Source: Martelella radicis (lineage in GTDB: Bacteria > Pseudomonadota > Alphaproteobacteria > Rhizobiales > Rhizobiaceae). Taken from it: a stretch of 64,000 bases of DNA. A program made the position numbers and the translations under genes. Shown here piece after piece: positions 1 through 9,000 of this stretch; the first letter of the stretch is position 1; the number at the start of each line of letters is the position of its first letter. The notes under the pieces are model-generated. The model made no database searches. It saw only the letters and a list, made by a program, of their open reading frames with translations, and was not told where the DNA came from. Location of the stretch: NCBI RefSeq assembly GCF_014196625.1, contig NZ_JACIDZ010000004.1, positions 186,001-250,000 of the forward strand, written 5' to 3'.

Positions 1-516
1 GTCGCCGACGGCCGCGACGCGCCCTGGCTGGCGACAGCGGAGGCAGAGATGGCTAAGGGAGTAAGCGAGGCGCCGAGCCGGGACTCCGATACGAATCCGA
101 ACCTCAATGACAGCATTGCTGCATATCTGGAAAGCGTCGGGTTTGGAGCGAATGAGCCATATACCACCCCGTGGTGCGCGGCATTTGTCCATTGGTGTCT
201 GAAGAATTGCGGTGACGATAAGGCCGCCGAGGCGGCCGATACTCCGAAGCCGGCCAGCCAGGCGAAGGCTTGGTTGATGCTGCCCGAGGCGGTCGGCCCG
301 CAAAAAGGTGCGATCGCGGTCAAGAAGTCCCATGATCCGCGATATACCGGGCATGTCGGTTTCGTGGACGCAGTTTCCGATGACGGGAGCGAGATCACTC
401 TGCTGGGCGGAAACCAGTCGCCTTCAGAAGGAGGTGGCGTGGACAGAGTTTGCCTGAAGGTCTATCCCGCAGCGGACATGCTGGGCTATCGTTGGCCCAA
501 ACCAAAAGATCGTTGA
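1..516 (+). CDS. TIGR02594/CHAP-like peptidase, 5'-truncated by window edge
   Basis: The reading frame is open from base 1, and the first in-window residues (APWLATAEAEM) match the usual N-terminal repeat-like start of TIGR02594 proteins, so the true start lies upstream; 171 residues are visible. A cysteine motif TPWCAAFVHWC followed by a GHVGFV histidine motif fits the Cys-His catalytic pair of NlpC/P60- and CHAP-type peptidoglycan amidases or endopeptidases. The family is common in prophages and secreted or lysis loci, but I see no phage gene here. The stop is 47 bp from the 3' end of tRNA-Asn. The family call is fairly safe; substrate and phage origin are inference. Confidence 0.72.
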   Translation, partial: VADGRDAPWLATAEAEMAKGVSEAPSRDSDTNPNLNDSIAAYLESVGFGANEPYTTPWCAAFVHWCLKNCGDDKAAEAADTPKPASQAKAWLMLPEAVGPQKGAIAVKKSHDPRYTGHVGFVDAVSDDGSEITLLGGNQSPSEGGGVDRVCLKVYPAADMLGYRWPKPKDR

Positions 517-562
517 GCGAAAATAATCCGATGATACAGGCCACAAGAGGAAAAAGAAGAAG

Positions 563-637
563 TGGCTCCCCGGGTCGGATTCGAACCGACGACCTATCGA
601 TTAACAGTCGAGTGCTCTACCGCTGAGCTACCAGGGA
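563..637 (-). tRNA. tRNA-Asn (GTT anticodon)
   Basis: Reading the minus strand gives a full cloverleaf. The acceptor arm TCCCTGG pairs with CCGGGGA, the D arm contains AGCTCAGCGGTAGAGC, the anticodon loop is CTGTTAA with GTT, and the T arm contains GGTTCGAATCC. The terminal CCA is encoded (complement of 563-565). The 3' end points toward the truncated peptidase gene at the window's left edge, the geometry in which integrases commonly use a tRNA 3' end as attachment site. Confidence 0.96.
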
Positions 638-831
638 ATATCCGCGCCGCTTGGGCGCTGCGGTGTGAGCGGGTTAATACAAATGCGCAGGCGATTTGCC
701 AAGCCCTTTTTGCAAAAAAATCTCATTGTCTTCCGGTTTTGCGCGAAAGCCCGAAAAGAGGCTATTTCGGCTCCGGTCCAGCCGGCCGTTGCGGACCGCA
801 GCGGCGACCCCGGGCAGCCTTCCGCGCCGGC

Positions 832-1503
832 TCACTTGCGGCGCTGGACGCCATCGCTGGTTTCGTTGTCATCGCCGCGCTCGGAATTGTGCAACCGGCG
901 CATCTCGCTTTCGATGCGCTTTCTGGCGCTGCGGGAGCGGATCTGGTTGGCCGAATAGGAGCGCGGCGAAAGCAGCAGGTCGCCATCCGTGCGGATGATG
1001 TCGAAGCTGCGTTCTGCGGCCACCGGCTGATCCTCCGAGGTGTAGGTCGCGACCACAGTCAGCTTGACGTCCGCGATGTTCTCGAAATCATCAAATCCTT
1101 TCGGCGACATCTTGCCGATCAGCGTCTTGAACGAGCCGAGGTCGAGATGTTCGCCGGAATCGAGCGGTCCCTGAAACCAGCGTTTGCGCGGGTCGGGCGT
1201 GCTGTCCTCATCGAAGTTGAGGTTGGAGAGCGAATAGCGGAGATCCCTGTCCCCATTCTCATCCTTCAAGGTGAAGTCGAGCAGGACCGCGTCGATATAG
1301 ATCGGCTTCGCGCTCATATTGGCGACGAGGCAGTGACCGTCGAGGGTCGGCCCCGCGCCGCGATTGATCAGGATCTTGGCACGCCGGCCTTCGCGAAAGC
1401 CGCTGAAGATAAGCTGCAGATAGATCGCCCAGATGACGAGCGTAAACAAGCTCGCGATGGCGCTGAGCGCCCCCGAATTCGCATTGATCCAACCCCAGAC
1501 CAT
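832..1503 (-). CDS. Hypothetical protein with one N-terminal membrane anchor
   Basis: This 223-residue protein has a hydrophobic segment at about residues 12-34 (SAIASLFTLVIWAIYLQLIF), followed by a soluble, probably beta-rich domain and a basic, charged C-terminus. It is likely anchored in the inner membrane by the single N-terminal helix. The start is supported by GGAG six bases upstream of the ATG. It lies 46 bp downstream of an MscS-type channel gene on the same strand and may be co-transcribed with it. I do not recognise a functional family; the layout is typical of small uncharacterised rhizobial membrane proteins. Confidence 0.7.
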   Translation of the reverse strand: MVWGWINANSGALSAIASLFTLVIWAIYLQLIFSGFREGRRAKILINRGAGPTLDGHCLVANMSAKPIYIDAVLLDFTLKDENGDRDLRYSLSNLNFDEDSTPDPRKRWFQGPLDSGEHLDLGSFKTLIGKMSPKGFDDFENIADVKLTVVATYTSEDQPVAAERSFDIIRTDGDLLLSPRSYSANQIRSRSARKRIESEMRRLHNSERGDDNETSDGVQRRK

Positions 1504-1549
1504 GACCGCTCCGAAAAGGACCCGCCGGGCCCCTGCGGCAGGTCAGTGC

Positions 1550-3550
1550 TTATGTTTCATCGACGGGGTAGGCCTTTTCCTCGGGGGCGCCGTTCGGCCG
1601 TTCCTCGTCACTTTTGTTCTCAACGATGTCGACCGTCTTCTGTTCCGGCAGTTGATCGCGGGAGAGATAGACGGTGGAGGAGGGGAAGGCGAAGCTGGCG
1701 CCATTGCCCTCAATGACTTCGCGGATCGCGATCAGGAGCTCTTCCTGCACCTCGAGGAAGGCATTGATGTCGGTCGCCGAGATGTTGGCGTAGATGTCGA
1801 AGAGAATGGCGAAATCGCCATATTCCACCAGCCGCACGCGCAGCGGGCTTTCCAGGACGCTCTCATGCGCTTCCAGGGCCGCGTGAATGCCGTCGCGCAC
1901 CTTGTGCAGGGTTTCGCTGTCCGTCTCATATCGGACGCCCACCTTGTGGCGGAACAGGAAGACGTCGCGCTGGCTGTAATTGGTAATCTTGTGCTTCACC
2001 AGCTCTGCATTGGCGACAATGATCAGCGTGCGGTCGAGCGCGCGGATGCGGGTCGAGCGGATGCCGATCTCCTCAACGGTGCCGGCGGTGTCGGAGAACT
2101 GGAAGAAATCGCCGACGCGCACGATCCTGTCGGCATAGAGGATGAGGCCGCTGATGAAGTTTTCAAGCGTCGGCTGGGCGGCAAGGGCAATGGCCAGACC
2201 GCCAACGCCGAGACCGGCGACGACGCCATAGATCGGGATGCCGATCCGGGTTGCACCATAACCGAGGACGACGATCGCCACCATGAAAGAGGCGACCCTG
2301 AAGCCGGTGCGCACCAGGCTTGCATCAAGGCTCGCATTGTTGACGGCCGGGTTGCGGATCGTCCAGAGATAGATGGTCTGAAGAACCTGATAGGTGAGCC
2401 AGGCAGCGGTCGTCCAGACGATCGCGCTTATGACCGTCGTCAGCATCTGCAGGAGTTCGCCGGTGATGTTGATCTGCTCCTCGCACAGATAGTGGAAGAG
2501 GTTTGCCGCCAGGATGATCAGGATCGGCGGCGCAAGCCGGCGCGACTGGCGGGCCGCCGGATCAAGCGGCACGGCGCGGCGATTGTTCCAGCGCGTGTAG
2601 AAGGCGAGCGCGAGCATGAGGACGATGACGGTGAGCGCGAGCGCGATCCACTGCCAGTAGGCCTGTCCGCCGAATGTGCTTTGCAGCCAGTCCGGGCCGT
2701 TCAGCACGTACTGGTACCATTGCGGCGCCACCAGGTTTCCGGGCGTGTAGATGTAATACTGGTAAAGATCCTCGCCCTTGTCGGCAATGATGGGCAGCGA
2801 TTGCAGCGCTTCGTAATCGTCGGGGATCTCGTCAACCGTCGCAGCCGTGAACAGGTACTGGCCGGACTGCGGACCCTCCTTCATGAGCGCGATGGTCAGG
2901 CTGGTGCCGGGAATGATCCAACGGTCGGGCAAGGGTGCGTCGAGATCGTTGGTCCGGGCGTTCGAGCCGGCCGGAAAGCCCGGAACGTCATCGAGCGGCG
3001 GCAGGTAGATGCGATCGAAGACTTCCTGAAGCTGAAGCACGGTCTCGATGGAAAAGCGCTCGCGCGAGGCGGCGGGAACGCCTGAGAGGTCCATGGTCTG
3101 CGCCGCCTTGCCAAGCAGCGACTGGACGAGGACAAGCTGTTCCTTGTCATCGGGCGATATGAAGAAATCATCATTGGCGAAGAATTCGTCGCGCACGCCG
3201 AGCCATAACTTGTTGGCCGCCTGCATGATCACCAGGAAACTCTCGAGCGTGGCACGCGGGCTGCGCGTGTCGGGCGGCGAGATCGGATTGGTCACCAGGC
3301 GCTGGTAGCGCGACTTCAGGCCCTCATTGTCTCCGGCATCATCGATGATTTCCTGGACCAGCTCCGCGGCGGTGGCTTGCTGCTCTTCTTGGGGCTGCGT
3401 CCTAATCTCCTGGGCATGGGCCGGCGCGACAGAACCCGGCTGCAAGGCGGAAAGAGAGGCAAAAAGCAGAGCGAGGACGAGCATTGCGCATCGCCCGAAG
3501 GAAGATTTCGAGCTGTTGTGCCATGTCGGGTAAGAATTGTCTGAATGCAT
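1550..3550 (-). CDS. Mechanosensitive ion channel family protein (MscS type, large)
   Basis: The 666-residue protein has a signal-like N-terminus ending in APAHAQ, a periplasmic domain of about 270 residues, several membrane helices, and a C-terminal MscS core. The core shows the pore-lining, Gly/Ala-rich helix (IGIPIYGVVAGLGVGGLAIA), then ISGLILYADRIVRVGD and the beta-domain motif EEIGIRSTRIR. Such channels open under membrane tension to release solutes during osmotic downshock. I placed the start at the ATG preceded by GGAGAAGG; a longer open frame continues upstream but lacks a signal peptide and runs into the next gene. The periplasmic part resembles that of the second MscS gene at 13.7-16.2 kb (both have a PRAxxESF segment followed later by MDLS or LDLS and an R-rich helix). 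Confidence 0.88.
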   Translation of the reverse strand: MHSDNSYPTWHNSSKSSFGRCAMLVLALLFASLSALQPGSVAPAHAQEIRTQPQEEQQATAAELVQEIIDDAGDNEGLKSRYQRLVTNPISPPDTRSPRATLESFLVIMQAANKLWLGVRDEFFANDDFFISPDDKEQLVLVQSLLGKAAQTMDLSGVPAASRERFSIETVLQLQEVFDRIYLPPLDDVPGFPAGSNARTNDLDAPLPDRWIIPGTSLTIALMKEGPQSGQYLFTAATVDEIPDDYEALQSLPIIADKGEDLYQYYIYTPGNLVAPQWYQYVLNGPDWLQSTFGGQAYWQWIALALTVIVLMLALAFYTRWNNRRAVPLDPAARQSRRLAPPILIILAANLFHYLCEEQINITGELLQMLTTVISAIVWTTAAWLTYQVLQTIYLWTIRNPAVNNASLDASLVRTGFRVASFMVAIVVLGYGATRIGIPIYGVVAGLGVGGLAIALAAQPTLENFISGLILYADRIVRVGDFFQFSDTAGTVEEIGIRSTRIRALDRTLIIVANAELVKHKITNYSQRDVFLFRHKVGVRYETDSETLHKVRDGIHAALEAHESVLESPLRVRLVEYGDFAILFDIYANISATDINAFLEVQEELLIAIREVIEGNGASFAFPSSTVYLSRDQLPEQKTVDIVENKSDEERPNGAPEEKAYPVDET

Positions 3551-3690
3551 CACCTTCTCCGCGGCCTCCTGTGCGCAACTGACCTCTGCCGGACCTCGAC
3601 AACGCCGATCCGGGACCAAGCCTACCCGATTTTTAATGTGATTCGAGCCGAACCTTTGTGAATTTATCGATTTTCCGGCGCCCCTTCTTG

Positions 3691-4161
3691 TCAGACCAGG
3701 CTGAGAAGCGCCGCCGTGAGCACCAGATAACGCCCGACCTTGGCAAGAGTGACCAGGGCCAGGAAGACGGGAAAGGGTTCGCGCAGGATCCCGGCAACGA
3801 CAGTCAGCGGATCGCCGACGATCGGCGCCCAACTCATCAGAAGCGACCACTTGCCGTAGCGCCTGTACCAGGCTTCCGCCCTTTCCAGCGCCCGAGGGCC
3901 GACCGGGAACCAGCGGCGGTCGCGAAACCGCGCGATGCCGCGCCCCAGAAGCCAGTTGATGACCGAGCCGAGCACATTGCCGAGCGAGGCGGCGAGCACC
4001 AGCGCCCAGACCGGATAGTCGCTCGCCAGAATGAGGCCGGAGAGCGCCGCCTCCGATTGCATCGGCAGGATGGTTGCGGCAATGAGCGCGCTTGAAAACA
4101 GGCCACCATAGGCAAGAAACGCGCTCATGACGGGTCGCCACGCCCGGTAAATGGGCGCCAT
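3691..4161 (-). CDS. YqaA-family (DedA/SNARE-associated) inner-membrane protein
   Basis: This 156-residue multi-pass membrane protein fits the YqaA branch of the DedA/SNARE-associated superfamily. Visible family signs are the SALIAATILPMQSEAAL segment, GNVLGSVINWLLGRG (compare GNSLGG-type motifs), and SWAPIVGDPLTVVAG, the conserved re-entrant motif. Family members are thought to act in lipid-carrier transport or envelope homeostasis; the exact substrate here is unknown. It lies 140 bp upstream of the MscS gene on the same strand. The ribosome-binding site is weak, and an internal ATG at 4128 is an alternative start. Confidence 0.8.
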   Translation of the reverse strand: MAPIYRAWRPVMSAFLAYGGLFSSALIAATILPMQSEAALSGLILASDYPVWALVLAASLGNVLGSVINWLLGRGIARFRDRRWFPVGPRALERAEAWYRRYGKWSLLMSWAPIVGDPLTVVAGILREPFPVFLALVTLAKVGRYLVLTAALLSLV

Positions 4162-4509
4162 TTCCGTCTTTGTTCAGCCGGGGGCATGGTCACATCAGCT
4201 CCTGCAGAAGGCCGTCCTTGCAGGTCTTACTATGGCCGGCGGGGGAAAGCCGCAAGCCGGAAGCAGCCGATCGATCGAAGCAATAATCGGGCAATTGATG
4301 AACAGCATTCATAAGTCCAATCGTTTCCGCCGGTCTTATCACCGCGCCGATGCCGCCCTAAATGGTGTCCATCGAACAATGAGCGCGCTCTGTCGGGACC
4401 AAAGCCGGCAGGCGTGGCCAACGCATGATGCGGGCAGGGAGCGCTTGCGCGCCGGTCCTGCCGAAACATTGAGGCGGCTCTCATGAGCCGGAGAAAGGGA
4501 ATTGAACCA
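4162..4509. other. Intergenic region, no gene seen
   Basis: These 348 bp lie between the divergent yqaA-like gene and the aldo/keto reductase gene. Short open frames exist on both strands but none has a convincing ribosome-binding site or recognisable product. The region should hold both promoters; I see no clear -35/-10 pair. A stretch around 4290-4330 is richer in A+T than its surroundings. Confidence 0.4.
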
Positions 4510-5373
4510 ATGATCCTGCAAGAAACCTATACGCTTCCGAACGGCGTCAAAATTCCGAAGCTCGGTCTCGGCACCTGGATGATCGATGATGACAAGGTTG
4601 CCGACGCGGTCAAGGCTGCGATCAAGCTCGGCTACCGTCATATCGACACGGCTCAGGCCTATGCCAATGAGCGCGGCACGGGCGAGGGCATCCGCGAGAG
4701 CGGCGTTGCCCGTGAAGAGCTGTTCGTCACGACGAAGCTCGATGCGTCCCACAAGAACTATGCCGACGCCAAGGCCGCCATCGACGGCTCGCTGAAGGAG
4801 CTCGGCCTGGATTACATCGATCTGATGATCATCCACAGCCCCCAGCCCTGGGGCGATTTCGCCGGCGAGGAACGCTATTTCGAAGGCAATCTCGAAGCCT
4901 GGCGGGCGCTGGAAGAGGCCTATGAGGCCGGCAAGCTGCGCGCGATCGGCGTTTCCAACTTCGAAAAGGCCGATCTCGACAACCTGCTCGAAAACGCCAA
5001 GGTCAAGCCGATGCTCGACCAGATCCTGGCCCATATCAGCAACACGCCCTTCGAGCTGATCGACTACATCAAGAGCAAGGGCCTGCTGGTCGAGGCCTAT
5101 TCGCCGGTCGCCCACGGCAAGATCCTCGACAATGAGAAGATTGCCGAGATCGCGGCGAAATACGACGTCTCGGTACCACAGCTGTCGATCCGCTACTGCC
5201 TGCAGCTTGGCCTTCTGCCGCTACCGAAGACGGCGAACCCGGACCATATGAGCACCAATGCCGATGTCGATTTCGAGATTTCGGACGCCGACATGGATGC
5301 GCTGAAGAACATCGAGCGCATCAAGGATTACGGCGATGCCAGCATGTTCCCGGTCTATGGCGGCAAGATGTAA
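4510..5373 (+). CDS. Aldo/keto reductase (2,5-diketogluconate reductase-like)
   Basis: The 287-residue NADPH-dependent reductase has the AKR tetrad visible as Asp46 (GYRHIDTA), Tyr51, Lys76 (VTTK) and His109 (LMIIHS). The N-terminal LPNGVKIPKLGLGTW hairpin and the C-terminal SIRYCLQLGLLPLPK segment are typical of the AKR3/AKR5-like group that reduces small aldehydes and keto sugars. I chose the ATG at 4510 because GGAGAAAGGGA lies just upstream and the protein then starts at the usual hairpin; an in-frame ATG at 4483 would add nine residues. It is apparently monocistronic and is followed by a strong hairpin terminator. The physiological substrate cannot be told. Confidence 0.9.
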   Translation: MILQETYTLPNGVKIPKLGLGTWMIDDDKVADAVKAAIKLGYRHIDTAQAYANERGTGEGIRESGVAREELFVTTKLDASHKNYADAKAAIDGSLKELGLDYIDLMIIHSPQPWGDFAGEERYFEGNLEAWRALEEAYEAGKLRAIGVSNFEKADLDNLLENAKVKPMLDQILAHISNTPFELIDYIKSKGLLVEAYSPVAHGKILDNEKIAEIAAKYDVSVPQLSIRYCLQLGLLPLPKTANPDHMSTNADVDFEISDADMDALKNIERIKDYGDASMFPVYGGKM

Positions 5374-5400
5374 GCCGCCCGCCCGAACGCACTGCAAGCC

Positions 5401-5433
5401 GAGGCCTGTCCCTGCAAAGGGGCGGGCCTCTTT
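5401..5433 (+). terminator. Rho-independent terminator after aldo/keto reductase
   Basis: A 12-bp stem (GAGGCCTGTCCC with GGGGCGGGCCTC, two G-T pairs) and a six-base loop are followed by TTT. It lies 28 bp past the reductase stop codon. Confidence 0.7.
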
Positions 5434-5589
5434 GCGTGCGGGTATCCCTCAAACCGGCCTCTTGCTCTTCGACAGCGCAGGGGAAGCTCTGGCGAAGGCC
5501 AATTTAGCGGCTGTTTTTCGGAGATTCCCCTTGCGCCGAATTGCAAATCATTCTAAACGCCCGCCAACGCTTGCTTTTCGCGAGCCTGG

Positions 5590-5663
5590 GGCCTCGTGGC
5601 GGAGTGGTTACGCAGAGGACTGCAAATCCTTGCACGCCGGTTCGATTCCGGCCGAGGCCTCCA
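5590..5663 (+). tRNA. tRNA-Cys (GCA anticodon)
   Basis: The acceptor stem GGCCTCG pairs with CGAGGCC, the anticodon loop CTGCAAA contains GCA, and the T arm is CCGGTTCGATTCCGG. The 3' CCA is encoded at 5661-5663. It stands alone, upstream of the autotransporter gene. Confidence 0.96.
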
Positions 5664-6009
5664 TTTCCGCTTCTGGCGTGACTTGATCTTCCTGAAATCA
5701 TCGTCTCCTGGTTTTCGGCTTGGCCGCACGATCCCGATCGCTCTCGGCGGGGTCTTGTCACATGCTGTGCGAACTGATTCCGGTTCGGCCTTGCGGTGAT
5801 GCGCGGTCAGGCCTGTCGGATCCAGCCGGAGCCAGATCGCGCAACCATTGGAAGAATAAGCGGAATTTCGGCAGCCATAGGGAGGCAAAAGGCCAGAAAA
5901 GGTCCGCCTCGACGCATTTTACCGCTGTCTAATTGTTTAGAAATCATCAAAAGTGATCGTCCATTGCGGGGAAAACCGCAGGCAAGAAAATGCGCCGGGG
6001 AGACGATTC
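5664..6009 (+). other. Intergenic leader region before the autotransporter gene
   Basis: These 346 bp between tRNA-Cys and the autotransporter start hold no convincing gene. The last 80 bases are A+T-richer (around 5920-5955) and probably carry the promoter, but I cannot assign -35/-10 boxes with confidence. GGGGAGA just before 6010 is the ribosome-binding site that sets the downstream start. Confidence 0.4.
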
Positions 6010-9000
6010 ATGCTGAAACCAGACCAACGCGAACGCGCCGGTGCTCATCAGTTCGACAAGACAGAACGCAAGAGCGCGCGCAAACGCTGGATCGCCTCGT
6101 CGCTGCTGTTTCACTCGACCGCGCTTGCCGGCGCGCTCGCGGGCGTTCCCGTGCCGTTTTATTCGCGCGGCTACACGCGGGTTTACGCACAGGCGGTCTG
6201 CGATCCGAGCTCGACCGACAGCTATGTGAACAATGCCGGCGCGATCAATTCGACGACCTTCGCCTGCACGATCTCGTCTTCCTCGACCGTGACCTCGCCG
6301 CAATATGCCTATGGCGGCGCGATGACCTGGTACCAGTCGAGCAATGTCTACTATGGCGATCCCTACTCGATGCCGCCGGTCAATCCGCAGCAGGGCCTGA
6401 ACATCACGATCACCAACACGGCGACGATCGATGTTTCGGCGGAGGCTGACGTCTCCTCGATGATCTCCTTCAGCGCCCCGAACGGGACGCATTTCTACAC
6501 CAAGAAGCATTCGGATGCGATCGGCGTCGTCTCCGCGGGCAGCAACGCCTTTCGCGGCGAGGTCAAGGACGCCGACAAATATTCCGGCGGCGCGGGCGGC
6601 ACTGTCGGCGTCTCCAACAATGCGACCATTCAGAACGCGGCGCGCCACGGCATCTATGCCGTCAGCAGCGGCGGCACGGCCTATGCGACCTATGGCGGCG
6701 ATGCCGGCGCGGTCACGGTCGGGACCACCGCCGATATCTCGGCGCAAGGGTTCGGCATTGTCGCCATCAGCCGCGGCGGCGCCACCTGGGCTTTGACGGG
6801 CGGAGCAGGCAACGATTCGACCATCACGGTTTCCGGCGACGTGAATTCCATTGCCTCGACCAAGACAGGCGGCGGTCTCTTTGCAGCCTCCTATGGCGGC
6901 AACAGCCCGAACAATATCTCATGGAACCAGATGGAGGGCGGAACCGGCGGCAACGCCGGCAAGGCGACCGTGACGCTTGGCTCCAGCGACAGCGCCTTTT
7001 CCGGAACGATCTCGACCGTTGCCGCCGGAAGCATCGGCAAGGACTGGACCTTTACCGACCGCACGAGCGGCGCCGCGGTCTCGGCCGTCAGCTATGGCGG
7101 GCAGGGTCCGGTCAACACGAATGGCTCGGGCGGCGGTTATGACGGCGGCAATGGCGGCACGGCCTCCGTGACGGTCTACGGCGCATCCGGCACCACGATC
7201 AAGACGTCCGGAGATGATTCGGGGGGCATCGTTGCGGCCAGCTATGGCGGCTCCAGCCTGAACTATTATGACGCTTCGAAAAAAGGCGGTGCGGCGGGCG
7301 CTGTCTATGCCAAGGTCACTGGCGGCGGATCGATTGCCACGACGGGTGCGCATTCCAGCGGCATTCAGGCCACCTCGCTTGGCGGTCTGGGCCAGGTCGC
7401 CTCGACGGCATCGACGACGCAGAACGGCAAGGGCGGAACCGGCGGCAGCGTTTACGCCAAGAGCGACTTTGCGATCACGACCAAGGGCGATCACTCCCAC
7501 GGGATTGCGGCGATCTCGTCCGGGGCGGGCGGCGGCATCTATGTCTGGGATGGCAATGGCGGGTTCCAGTGGGGCGATGCCAACATCGCCTCCAATACGA
7601 GCGGTAAGGTCACCGTCAAGAACTATGGCGCGATCGAGGTCTACGGCGTCGATTCCCACGGCATTGTCGCAATGTCGATCGGCGGCGGCGGCGGGCTTCT
7701 GACGTCGAGCGGCAAGATCGCCACGCAATCCTACAGCTATTATTCGGCTGTCACCAATTCCGCTTCGCAACGGGTCGGCGGCGCGTCGAGCGGCGCGTAT
7801 GCGGCAGGCGTCACGGTGACCAACAAGGCGGCTGTCACCACCCATGGCGGATATGCAGCGGGCAAGACCGGAACGCAGAGTTCGGGCGATGTTCCCCTCG
7901 GCGGCGGCATCGCCATCCTGGCGCAATCGATCGGCGGCGGCGGCGGCGACAATACCGGCTCGGGCGCGATCGGCGGCATTGGCGGCAGCGGAAAGTCCGG
8001 TGGTGATGGCTCAGACGGCGGAACGGCTTCGGTCCAGAACTACGGCGTGCTGACAACCTACGGCGCGGATGCGCACGGCATCGTCGCCCAGTCGATCGGC
8101 GGCGGCGGCGGCACGGGCCGCAACAAGAGCGGGCTTTTTGTTGCCGTCGGCGGCGATGGCGGCAATGGCGGGAATGGCAATGAGGTTACGATCACCTCCA
8201 ACGGCAATATCACTACGAACGGAAGTTACGCGGCCGGCATTATCGCGCAGTCGATCGGCGGCGGCGGCGGCGCCGGGGGCAAGGCGACGGCCTGGGGTAT
8301 CGGCTTTTCGGATGCCGTCGGCGGCAGCGGCGGGAGCGGAGGCAATGGCGATACGGCAAGTGTCACCACGTCGTCCGGAACCACGGTTTCAACGGCGGGC
8401 GTCAATGCTCTCGGCATCGTGATCCAGTCCATCGGCGGCGGCGGCGGCTCGGGCGGCGCGGCCAAGTCGGTTTCCGCCGGCAAAACCTTCGACATCGCGA
8501 TTGCGACCGGCGGCACCGGCGGTGACGGCGGCAATGGCGGAGAAGCGGAGTTGACCCATTCCGGCGCGGTTTCGACCTCCGGCTATGATGCGACCGCGCT
8601 TCTCGTGCAGTCGATCGGCGGTGGCGGCGGCAGCGGCGGCGCGTCGAGTGCAAGTGCGCTCGCTTTCGGCCTGCCCTTCGACGAGAAGGGTGACAGTTTC
8701 GCGCTTTCCATGTCCGTCTCGCATGGCGGAGATGGTGGCGTCGCCGGCGATGGCGGAGAAGCCAAGGCGATCATGGAGAAGGGCAGCACGGTTACAACCG
8801 CCGAGAAGGGATCGCTCGGCCTGCATGTGCAGTCGATCGGTGGCGGCGGCGGCCAGGGCGGCGATTCGACGGCGGCGGCCGGAACCGCGACACTGCAAAG
8901 CGCTTTCGCCAAGCTGACGGACGGCGAGGCCGAACTTCAGAAGAAACTCGAGGGCGAATCCGTCACCGCATCGCTGACCTTTTCGCTCGGCGGCGCCGGC

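Noticed and set aside
3551-4141. N-terminal extension of the first MscS protein into the yqaA-like gene
   Set aside because: The extension overlaps a recognisable gene, lacks a signal peptide, and a good ribosome-binding site stands before the ATG at 3550.
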